Shown: positions 14,989 to 22,208 of the stretch, piece after piece
How positions within the stretch are numbered: position 1 is the first letter of the stretch
Layout: each line of letters starts with the position of its first letter
Source of the DNA: CAZDYP01 sp964509505
Lineage (GTDB): Bacteria > Chloroflexota > Anaerolineae > JACRMK01
Reading direction: 5' to 3'
NCBI GenBank assembly: GCA_964509505.1
Contig: CAZDYP010000007.1
Span: forward strand, 1-59,514
Length of the DNA stretch: 59,514 nucleotides
Position numbers and translations under genes: made by a program
Notes under the pieces: model-generated
Seen by the model: only the letters and a program-made list of their open reading frames with translations
Told to the model about the DNA's origin: nothing
The model's database searches: none

Positions 14989-16356
14989 ATGTCTCACAAA
15001 TTTTCTTCCGCCCCTCTCGTCTTGCTCGCGTTCATCGTCGGCGTCCTCGCCTTGCTTGCGTGCAGCTCCGCCTCGGAGCTGCGCGATTTGATTATGACGC
15101 CCACGCCGACGCGCACACCCTTGCCTACCTCCACGCCCGCGCCGACCGAGACGCCGACCGAGACGCCATTGCCAACGGCGACCTACACGCGCCTGCCGAC
15201 CTTAGCGCCATTGCCCACGAACACACCGTTGCCGCAAGCGTGCGCCACCGCTGTGCCGCGCACCGTAGCGTTGCATGGCTACGGGTTAACGAAGTCCATC
15301 AACTTCGTGAGCGTCGTGGGCGTGTATTTTGCGCCGCGCGGCGCGCCCCCCGCCCCGCAATGGCAAGACAAAATGGATGCCGCGCTCAAAGTCGCGCAAG
15401 AATTTCATGCAGTGCAGCTCGCATGTCAATCCACCTTCCTATATAGCGTGATGACGCAAACCATCACCAGCACGCAAACCATCACAACCTATCAACAGCT
15501 CGACGGCGCGCGCGCGTGGCGCGCCTTACAAGCCGAGGTGTTGCCGCGCGTCTCGCTGCCAAAGGTTGGTTATCCCATCGTTCTTGTGCAAGCGCAGTTC
15601 GACACCCAAGACAAACGCAGCTACGGCGGCACGACCAAATGGGGCGGCTTCGCGTTGATGAGCGCGCAGGTGTTAGCCTCAAACACGAATTTCGCGGCAG
15701 GCGCGTATTATCACGAAATCGCGCATGGCTACGGCTTGCCGCACACACCGCAAGACCCGAAAGGTATCATGGAAGGCACCATCAAGGATTTGACGAGCTC
15801 GCACCTCAGCGACTTTCAAAAAATCAAACTGAGCGCCCCCATCAGTTGGACGCTCATCGCACAAGAAATGGAGGTTGCCATCAAGTCCGATCCGTATGAC
15901 GAGAGCTTGTATCAGCAACGCGGCGACGCCTATTTCCAAACCGAGAACTACACGGCGACGCTAAAAGATTACAACAAGTGGCTCGAGCTCAATCCAACGA
16001 GCGTGCTGGCGCACTTCTCGCGCGGCAACCTCTGGTTGGCGCAACGCGATTATCAACGCGCCCTCGCCGATTACACCAAAGCTCTCTCGTTGGATGCGAC
16101 CTTGCCCGCCGCTTACACGGGCGCCGGGTTCGCCCACTATCAATTGAAGCAATACGACCAGGCGCGCGTCTTCTTCGAGCGCGCGTTGTTCTATGACAAC
16201 GGCGACGTGGAGGCGATGGGCGGACTCGCGCACACCTTCCGCGAACTGAAGCTGTGTGACCGCGCCGTGTTGTGGTATCGTCGCGCGCTCGCCGCCGACG
16301 CCAACCATCCCAACAGCGCGTCGTGGCGCAAGGGTCTTGCCGATTGTGGTGGCTGA
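14989..16356 (+). CDS. Secreted lipoprotein with HExxHxxGxxH metalloprotease-like motif and TPR repeats
   Basis: The protein has 455 residues. A signal peptide ends in a lipobox (LALLAC, Cys near residue 28). A Pro/Thr-rich linker of about 55 residues follows, then a globular domain with HEIAHGYGLPH, the metzincin-type zinc motif, within AAGAYYHEIAHGYG. The C-terminal third is four or more TPR units (for example AYFQTENYTATLKDYNKWLELNP). The protein is probably anchored outside the membrane. I chose the ATG at 14989 because the signal peptide starts there; a longer frame would translate a TTTCACG-type repeat. A TATAAT box is at 14941-14946 but no good -35 is visible. Substrate unknown. Confidence 0.7.
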   Translation: MSHKFSSAPLVLLAFIVGVLALLACSSASELRDLIMTPTPTRTPLPTSTPAPTETPTETPLPTATYTRLPTLAPLPTNTPLPQACATAVPRTVALHGYGLTKSINFVSVVGVYFAPRGAPPAPQWQDKMDAALKVAQEFHAVQLACQSTFLYSVMTQTITSTQTITTYQQLDGARAWRALQAEVLPRVSLPKVGYPIVLVQAQFDTQDKRSYGGTTKWGGFALMSAQVLASNTNFAAGAYYHEIAHGYGLPHTPQDPKGIMEGTIKDLTSSHLSDFQKIKLSAPISWTLIAQEMEVAIKSDPYDESLYQQRGDAYFQTENYTATLKDYNKWLELNPTSVLAHFSRGNLWLAQRDYQRALADYTKALSLDATLPAAYTGAGFAHYQLKQYDQARVFFERALFYDNGDVEAMGGLAHTFRELKLCDRAVLWYRRALAADANHPNSASWRKGLADCGG

Positions 16357-16384
16357 GAGATTATGCTCTCTCCGCACAAACCAA

Positions 16385-16415
16385 CAAACCCGTTGGCAAC
16401 ATGCCAACGGGTTTG
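16385..16415. terminator. Bidirectional terminator between convergent genes
   Basis: The 14-bp stem CAAACCCGTTGGCA / TGCCAACGGGTTTG closes an ACA loop. It lies between the converging lipoprotein and fabH genes and is followed by a T-rich stretch (GCTTATTT) on the plus strand. Confidence 0.85.
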
Positions 16416-16460
16416 CTTATTTCGCTCACTGCTCACTGTTTACTGTTCACCGCTTACTGT

Positions 16461-17678
16461 TCACCGCTTCCCTTCCCCATCCTCTTTCCCCCTCTCCAGC
16501 CGACTCTGCAACCGATTCCGTGCGCGACCCATCATGCCGTCGAGGTGGTGCCGTGTATGCGACACGACCGAACGCGCGCTGGCAAGGTTGTAATCGAACC
16601 AGCGCTTGACCAGATCCATCGTCGTGCGTTTTTCGGGCAGCATCACGGGGTCGAATTTCACTGCGGCCGCCGCCCAGCTCAGTCCGCCGCCAAACGAAAC
16701 CAACACGACGTTATCGCCGGGCTTCAAGCGTTTCTCTTCGATGGCTTCGCAAAACGCGATGGGCACGGACGCCGCCGAGGTGTTGCCGTATTTCTGCAAG
16801 TTCACCATCACCTTCTCATCGGGCAAATTCAGCGCTTTGCTGGCGGCGGCGATGATGCGCAGGTTGGCTTGATGCGGAATGAGCAAATCAATTTGGTTGA
16901 GCGCGATGTCCGCTTCATCGCATGCCTCCTTCGCCGCTTTGCCCAACACGCGCGTCGCAAACTTGAAAACGGCTTGCCCGTCCATCTTCACGTATTGCAA
17001 ATTTTGGTCGAGCATCTCTTGGGTCATCGGGTTTTTGCTGCCGCCGCCGGGGATGAGCAACAAATCCGCGCCCGAGCCATCCGAACCAAGTTTGTAACTC
17101 AGCACCCCCCCGGGCGAATCACTACCCTTCAACACGAACGCACCGGCGCCGTCGCCAAACAAGATACACGTGCCGCGGTCCGTCCAATCCACGATGCGGG
17201 AATAGATTTCGGAGCCAATGATGAGCGCGTTGTCCACCGCGCCGCTTTGAATCATCGCGCTGCCCAGCGCCAACGCATACACGAACCCCGAGCACGCCGC
17301 CGACAAATCGAACGCGCCTGCGCGCGACGCGCCCAACGCATCTTGCACCAGCGACGCCGTCGCGGGGAAAATGTAGTCGGGCGTCGAGGTGGCGACAATC
17401 ACCAGCTCGACTTCGTTGGGCGAGATGTCCGCGACCCACAGCGCTTCCTTCGCCGCCTTCAACGCCATGGTCGAAGCCGTCTCTTTAGCGTCGGCGATGC
17501 GGCGCTCGCGGATGCCCGTGCGCTGCTGAATCCACTCGTCGCTGGTATCCACCATTTTGGCGATGTCGTCGTTGGTGCGAATTGTTTCGGGCAAATACTT
17601 GCCCCAACCGACGATGTGCGCGTAGCGTTTGCTGTTGGTCAATGGCGCTGCGCCATTGAGCTTGTGATGGTTACTCAT
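16461..17678 (-). CDS. fabH: 3-oxoacyl-ACP synthase III (KAS III), with a C-terminal tail
   Basis: The protein has 405 residues, against the usual 320-335. Catalytic Cys129 (LSAACSGF), His in LIPHQAN and Asn in KYGNTSAAS are all present. So are the DTSDEWIQQRTGI and FGDGAGAFVL motifs. FabH condenses acetyl- or branched acyl-CoA with malonyl-ACP to start fatty acid synthesis. About 60 extra residues after the VKFDPV end are basic and Arg-rich and have no counterpart in the second copy. The gene lies downstream of the second fabH on the same strand. Confidence 0.93.
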   Translation of the reverse strand: MSNHHKLNGAAPLTNSKRYAHIVGWGKYLPETIRTNDDIAKMVDTSDEWIQQRTGIRERRIADAKETASTMALKAAKEALWVADISPNEVELVIVATSTPDYIFPATASLVQDALGASRAGAFDLSAACSGFVYALALGSAMIQSGAVDNALIIGSEIYSRIVDWTDRGTCILFGDGAGAFVLKGSDSPGGVLSYKLGSDGSGADLLLIPGGGSKNPMTQEMLDQNLQYVKMDGQAVFKFATRVLGKAAKEACDEADIALNQIDLLIPHQANLRIIAAASKALNLPDEKVMVNLQKYGNTSAASVPIAFCEAIEEKRLKPGDNVVLVSFGGGLSWAAAAVKFDPVMLPEKRTTMDLVKRWFDYNLASARSVVSHTRHHLDGMMGRARNRLQSRLERGKEDGEGKR

Positions 17679-17774
17679 CGTTACTCCTGCAAAAGATCAG
17701 TGCGAGTAGTGCCGTGCTCTGAAAGATCTGTGTCAAGGCAGACACAAGTTCAACACACTCCTCTAAAATGGACG

Positions 17775-18779
17775 CTACAGCTGTAAAGTCGCGGCAGCCC
17801 AACCAAGCCCTGCGCCGAAGCCGACCAACACAACATGATCGCCTGCGTGAATGCGTCCGCTATCCATCGCTTCGCAAAAGGCAATCGGCACAGACGCCGC
17901 CGAGGTGTTGCCGTACTTGTCCACGTTGACCATCACCTTCTCATCAGGCAAGTTCAAAAATTTGCTCGCCGTGTTGATGATGCGTAGATTGGCTTGATGC
18001 GGGATGAATAGCTCGATGTCAGCCAATTGCAAATCGGCGAGCTCGCACGCTTCTTGCGCGACCTTGCCCATGACGCGCGTCGCAAATTTGAAGACCGCGT
18101 GACCGTCCATGCGCGGGCGATGCAAACCGGCATCAAGCGTTTGTTGCGACAGCGGATGCTTGCTGCCGCCTGCGGGCAAAATGAGCGTCTCCCAGCCCGA
18201 ACCATCCGCGCCGAGTTTGTAGCTCAGCAAGCCGCCGCGCGTCGGGCTGCTTTGCAACACGAAGGCGCCCGCGCCGTCGCCGAATAAGACACAGCTATTG
18301 CGGTCCGTCCAATCCAAAAAACGCGAAATCGTTTCTGCGCCAATGATGAGTGCGCGCTGGATCATGCCGCTTTGAATCATCGAGCCGCCAATCGAGAGCG
18401 CGCACACGAAACCCGCGCAACCGAGCTGTACGTCGAACGCGCCCGCGCGGTTCGCGCCTATCGCCGCTTGCACCAAACACGCCGTCGCGGGAAAGATGTA
18501 ATCGGGCGTCGAGGTGGCGACGATGATGAGATCGAGGGCGTCGGGCGTCAGACCAGCCCGGCGCAACGCTTCCCGCGCCGCGTGCGTTGCTTGCGTCGCG
18601 GTTGTTTCGTGGTCGTGCGCGATGCGGCGCTCGCGGATGCCGGTGCGTTGTTGAATCCACTCGTCACTGGTGTCCACCATCCGCGCGAGTTCAGCGTTGG
18701 TCAAAATTCTTTCGGGAGTGTATTTGCCCCAACCAACGACGTGCGCGTAACGCTTGGCTGCTTCATGCTGTTTGTTCAT
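17775..18779 (-). CDS. fabH: 3-oxoacyl-ACP synthase III (KAS III), second copy
   Basis: The protein has 334 residues, the standard FabH length. It has Cys in QLGCAGF, His in FIPHQAN and Asn in KYGNTSAAS. It is a close paralogue of the downstream copy over its full length. The ATG at 18779 follows an AAGGAA site. A frame 14 codons longer lacks a ribosome site. Two tandem FabHs may use different primer acyl-CoAs, for instance straight and branched chains. That division is inferred. Confidence 0.93.
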   Translation of the reverse strand: MNKQHEAAKRYAHVVGWGKYTPERILTNAELARMVDTSDEWIQQRTGIRERRIAHDHETTATQATHAAREALRRAGLTPDALDLIIVATSTPDYIFPATACLVQAAIGANRAGAFDVQLGCAGFVCALSIGGSMIQSGMIQRALIIGAETISRFLDWTDRNSCVLFGDGAGAFVLQSSPTRGGLLSYKLGADGSGWETLILPAGGSKHPLSQQTLDAGLHRPRMDGHAVFKFATRVMGKVAQEACELADLQLADIELFIPHQANLRIINTASKFLNLPDEKVMVNVDKYGNTSAASVPIAFCEAMDSGRIHAGDHVVLVGFGAGLGWAAATLQL

Positions 18780-18868
18780 CACTCGTTCCTTGTCATAGGC
18801 ACGTAACATCCGATATAACACCCCGCGTGATGAAAAGATACGCGGCGTTGGTGTATCGTGGCTGGCAG

Positions 18869-18904
18869 ATGGCGTATAGCGGATGGCGATTCACTATACG
18901 CCAT
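18869..18904. repeat. Inverted word-repeat upstream of fabH
   Basis: The 11-bp arms ATGGCGTATAG and CTATACGCCAT enclose the word GCGGATGGCG. The same GGCGTATAGCGGATGGC words occur near cas2 and after the TPR gene. Apart from this hairpin and the fabF promoter, the 340-bp divergent gap 18780-19119 shows nothing else I can assign. Confidence 0.75.
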
Positions 18905-18994
18905 GCGCCCTTGGCTATCTGCTATTCATCATTCGCGAGTCGCCCATAGGTTGGCATAGTGTAGTCACATCACGTCATGCGTCAAATAAACTGA

Positions 18995-19023
18995 TTGACC
19001 AATCGAATTGATTGCGTTACAAT
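18995..19023 (+). promoter_or_regulatory. Sigma70-type promoter for fabF
   Basis: TTGACC (18995-19000) and TACAAT (19018-19023) are separated by 17 bp. The fabF ATG lies about 90 nt beyond the expected start. Confidence 0.65.
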
Positions 19024-19119
19024 CGCGCTTGTTGCGCGCAGAAAATGTTTCACCCCTTCGCAGGGGCAAACAGTTGTTAGAAGATGTGAATAATTGCCTG
19101 CTGTGAAAGGATGGTCATT

Positions 19120-20370
19120 ATGCGTAATTCCAATCAGCGTGTGGTTATCACGGGTATCGGCGCAGTCACGCCGTTGGGCTTGACGATGTCAGAGTCATGG
19201 GCTGGCTTCGTCGCAGGGAAGTCAGGCGTCGGGTTTGTGACGATGTTTGATGTTTCTAACTTGCCCGTCAAAATTGCAGCCGAAGTGAAAGGCTTCGAGC
19301 CGCAAAAATACATGGATGCCAAAGAGGTGAAGCGAGTCGCGCGCTTTACGCAGCTCACGTTAGCCGCAGCGCAAGAAGCCGTCGCGCATGCGCAGCTCGA
19401 CCTGAGCAAGGAAGATTGCTACCGCGTCGGCACAGAATTGAGCGCGGCGATTGGCGGAATAGATGTGGTGATTCAAGAACAACATGCGCTCGATGCGCGC
19501 GGCGCGCGACGTATTAGCCCATTATCGGTGCCTGCCTTCATCATCAACATGGCGGCGTGTCAAACAGCAATGATGTTGGGCGCGAAGGGCCCCGCGCATT
19601 CGCCCGTCGCCGCGTGCGCCACGGGTGTCTATGCAATTGGCGATGCGGCGCGACACATTCAGCATGGCGAATCTGATGTAATCATCGCGGGCGGCGCCGA
19701 AGCTGTCTTGACGCCCTTAGCCATCGGCGGCTTTGACCGTTTGCAAGCGTTGTCGAATCGCAACGACGAACCTGCGGGCGCGTGTCGTCCTTTTGCGAAA
19801 GATCGGGATGGCACGGTGCTGGGCGAAGGCGCGGCGGTGTTAGTGCTTGAATCGTTGGCCCACGCCCAACGACGCGGCGCGCATATTCTCGCGGAGATTG
19901 TCGGCTATGGCGTTTCGGAAGATGCGTATCACGTCGTCGCGCCTGACCCCGATGGCGACGGCGCGGCGCGCGCCATGAGCAACGCGTTGCGTGATGCGGG
20001 GTTGAAACCCGAAGACGTGGATTACATTAGCGCGCATGGCACAGGCACACCGTTGAACGATGTCTCGGAAACGCTTGCCATCAAACGCGCCTTCGGCGAA
20101 GCGGCTTACGGCATACCCATTAGCTCGTTGAAGTCCATGATTGGTCACACCATTGGCGCAGCAGGCGCGATTGCCGTCGCGGCGTGCGTGATGTCTATTC
20201 AAGCTAACATCGTGCCGCCGACCATCAATTTGCATACGCCTGACCCGCAATGCGATTTGGATTATGTGCCGCTCGTTGCACGCCAGGTGAATGTGGAAGT
20301 GGCGATGGCGAATGCGTTTGGCTTTGGCGGGCAGAATGGCTGCGTGATTGTGAAACGATTTGAGGCATGA
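19120..20370 (+). CDS. fabF: 3-oxoacyl-ACP synthase II (KAS II)
   Basis: The protein has 416 residues starting MRNSNQRVVITGIG. The KAS II triad is visible: Cys in PVAACATGVYAIG, His in ISAHGTGTPLND and His in SMIGHTIGAAGA. The C-terminal NAFGFGGQNG loop is also typical. It elongates acyl-ACP with malonyl-ACP. The ATG at 19120 is preferred over the ATG at 19111 because the AAAGGA site is at proper spacing only for the former. It is translationally coupled to the downstream TPR gene (ATGA overlap). Confidence 0.94.
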   Translation: MRNSNQRVVITGIGAVTPLGLTMSESWAGFVAGKSGVGFVTMFDVSNLPVKIAAEVKGFEPQKYMDAKEVKRVARFTQLTLAAAQEAVAHAQLDLSKEDCYRVGTELSAAIGGIDVVIQEQHALDARGARRISPLSVPAFIINMAACQTAMMLGAKGPAHSPVAACATGVYAIGDAARHIQHGESDVIIAGGAEAVLTPLAIGGFDRLQALSNRNDEPAGACRPFAKDRDGTVLGEGAAVLVLESLAHAQRRGAHILAEIVGYGVSEDAYHVVAPDPDGDGAARAMSNALRDAGLKPEDVDYISAHGTGTPLNDVSETLAIKRAFGEAAYGIPISSLKSMIGHTIGAAGAIAVAACVMSIQANIVPPTINLHTPDPQCDLDYVPLVARQVNVEVAMANAFGFGGQNGCVIVKRFEA

Positions 20371-21404
20371 TGCAAGATACACTGTGGCAACGCTTCGACG
20401 CCATCAGCGCGCTGGCGCAAGCGGGACGCTGGAACGAAGCCATTCCGCAATATGTCGAGTTACTCCGCGCGCCATTGTCGAACGACATGCGGGCGCATGT
20501 CTTGAACGATTTAGGCGTCGCGTATCAGTCTATTGGCAACTTGGCGCAAGCGTTTGAAAGTTTTCGTGAGGCTTGGGATATATACGAGCAAGACAAAAAC
20601 CAGCTCGGCGCGGCCACGGCCTTGGGCAATCTCGGCGCGGCGTATGCGCAGCAACGTCATTGGAACGCGGCGGTGGATGTGTTAGAGCGCAGCCTCGTCG
20701 TTTTCGAAAATCGCAAAATTCAAAATCTGGCCGTCGCCCAACTGCGCGTGGACTTGGGCGATGCGTTGATGGGCGCAAACTTGCCAAAGCGCGCGTGCGA
20801 GCAATACGAGCGGGCGTTGGAGATACAAGCGACCGCGAAAGCTAAGCGCGCGATGGCAGTGACGTTGCATGCGTTAGGCGTCGCTTTACGCGCGCGTGGC
20901 AAATGGGCAGACGGCGTTAAGGCATTGGAACACAGTCTAACGCTGTTTGATGAGTTGAACGACAAAAAGAATTTAGCGGCGACGCTCAATCGGTTGGGCG
21001 AGCTGTATTATGAGTGTCGTGATTACGCCCATGCGGTCGAGGTGTATCAGCGCGATTTGAAGCTGGCAGAGTCGTCGCTAGATCAACGAAATGTAGCGCT
21101 GACGCTGAATAATCTCGCGCTGGCGTATCTGGGGCAAAAAAATTGGGCGCAAGCGGCAACTCAGTATCGGCGCGCGATTCCCTTATGGGAGAAGCTCAAG
21201 GACGAAGCGGGTTTGGCGTTGGCGCTGTGGGGACGCGCGCAACTGCACTTCGAGCAAGACGAACAAGAGCAAGCGCTCAAAGTGGGACAACGCGCGCGCG
21301 CGTTGTTCGAGCAGCTGGAGCGCGCGCGCGATGAAGAAGCAGTGCGGAAGTGGTTGGCGATGGTGCGGCGCGGCAAGCGCACAGGCTTGCGCCGATATTT
21401 TTGA
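20367..21404 (+). CDS. TPR-repeat protein
   Basis: The protein has 345 residues made almost wholly of tetratricopeptide repeats, about seven to eight. Examples are LGVAYQSIGNLAQAFESFREAW, LGAAYAQQRHWNAAVDVLERSL and LNNLALAYLGQKNWAQAATQYRRAI. The C-terminus is basic (RRGKRTGLRRYF). There is no signal peptide or membrane helix, so it is likely a cytosolic scaffold. It overlaps the end of fabF by 4 nt. Its partner is unknown. Confidence 0.85.
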   Translation: MMQDTLWQRFDAISALAQAGRWNEAIPQYVELLRAPLSNDMRAHVLNDLGVAYQSIGNLAQAFESFREAWDIYEQDKNQLGAATALGNLGAAYAQQRHWNAAVDVLERSLVVFENRKIQNLAVAQLRVDLGDALMGANLPKRACEQYERALEIQATAKAKRAMAVTLHALGVALRARGKWADGVKALEHSLTLFDELNDKKNLAATLNRLGELYYECRDYAHAVEVYQRDLKLAESSLDQRNVALTLNNLALAYLGQKNWAQAATQYRRAIPLWEKLKDEAGLALALWGRAQLHFEQDEQEQALKVGQRARALFEQLERARDEEAVRKWLAMVRRGKRTGLRRYF

Positions 21405-21407
21405 AAG

Positions 21408-21532
21408 CGGATGGATGGCAGATAGCGAATAGTGAATGGCAAATAGTAAAGGGCGAATAGCGACTGGTGGATAACCAACCTCCAACCTCCAAGCGCTATC
21501 AGCCATTCGCCCCCGTCATCAGCCATTCGTAA
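21408..21532. repeat. Word-repeat spacer, GCGGATGGC/GCGAATAGC family
   Basis: Variants of GGCAGATAGCGAATAGTGAATGG are followed by inverse words (GCTATCAGCCATTCGC, CATCAGCCATTCG). A CCAACCTCCAACCTCC tract lies in the middle. It fills the gap after the TPR gene. Confidence 0.7.
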
Positions 21533-21559
21533 ATTTTATTATGCAATGGAGCATCTAGT

Positions 21560-21880
21560 ATGAGTTTGCATCACATGATTTTGCCGCCCTACGATATTCC
21601 GGGCGTCATCGTCGTGAGCGGTGTCTTAGCGGAGAATCGCACGAACAAAGCGGCGAACAACATTCGTATTCATGTCGAATACGACCCCACCGAGGCGCAT
21701 TTGCATCACATTCAAATCGTATCTGATGACGAATACATCTTGCGGGGCGGTGGCGAAGGGAATACCTTTGCTACCGTGCGCTTGCGCCAAGTCAGGCCTG
21801 GCGGAAGAGTCTTCGTCTATTTTGCGGCGACTAAACCGATCAATCCCAAAGTCGAAGTGACGACATGGAGTGGGCGGTGA
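21560..21880 (+). CDS. Small conserved-looking protein of unknown function
   Basis: The protein has 106 residues starting MSLHHMILPPYDIPGV. It is predicted mostly beta (GVIVVSGVLAEN, IRIHVEYDP, HHIQIVSDDEY, TFATVRLRQVRPG, RVFVYFAATKP), which suggests a small Ig- or lipocalin-like sandwich. There are no Cys residues, signal peptide or membrane helix. GGAG lies 8 nt before the ATG. I do not recognise the family. Confidence 0.6.
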   Translation: MSLHHMILPPYDIPGVIVVSGVLAENRTNKAANNIRIHVEYDPTEAHLHHIQIVSDDEYILRGGGEGNTFATVRLRQVRPGGRVFVYFAATKPINPKVEVTTWSGR

Positions 21881-21935
21881 CGAAAACCTCCAAAGTCTTC
21901 ACCCCCTTACACAGTTATGGTGAGTCCATGTCCCA

Positions 21936-21973
21936 GCGCAGCCATCCTCTGCACGTAACAGGGATGGCTGCGC
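21936..21973. terminator. Strong hairpin upstream of the nuo promoter
   Basis: The 12-bp arms GCGCAGCCATCC and GGATGGCTGCGC enclose a 14-base loop. There is no T-run, so it may be a stem-type terminator for the 106-residue gene. The 328-bp gap 21881-22208 otherwise contains only the nuo promoter and leader. Confidence 0.5.
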
Positions 21974-22060
21974 GCTGCGCCACACAAAATGCTGAGGGTG
22001 ATGCTCGCGCCGACATCTTCACACCATGAGCGCTGAACATGAGATTGTGAAATCTTGAAC

Positions 22061-22089
22061 TTGCCAAGTCAAAATCGGTGTGTTATAAT
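22061..22089 (+). promoter_or_regulatory. Sigma70-type promoter for nuoLMN
   Basis: TTGCCA (22061-22066) and a perfect TATAAT (22084-22089) have 17-bp spacing. The expected 5' leader to the nuoL GTG is about 110 nt. This promoter means nuoLMN is a transcription unit of its own rather than the tail of a visible nuoA-K cluster. Confidence 0.75.
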
Positions 22090-22208
22090 CGCGCCGCTTC
22101 TGAGGCCGTGTCCACCAAATAATTGATGGGCGCGGCTTGTATTGTGTCTTGACGCTTTTGGCGTGCGTTGTTGTGTCAAAAATTTTGCGCTTCAGTGGTG
22201 AGGTCACA

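Noticed and set aside
16272..17786. 504-residue plus-strand frame opposite fabH
   Set aside because: It is an antisense shadow caused by high GC at third positions. FabH motifs on the minus strand are unambiguous.
22046..22066. Rex operator upstream of nuoL
   Set aside because: Only the half-site TTGTGA is present; the second half (TCACAA) is missing.
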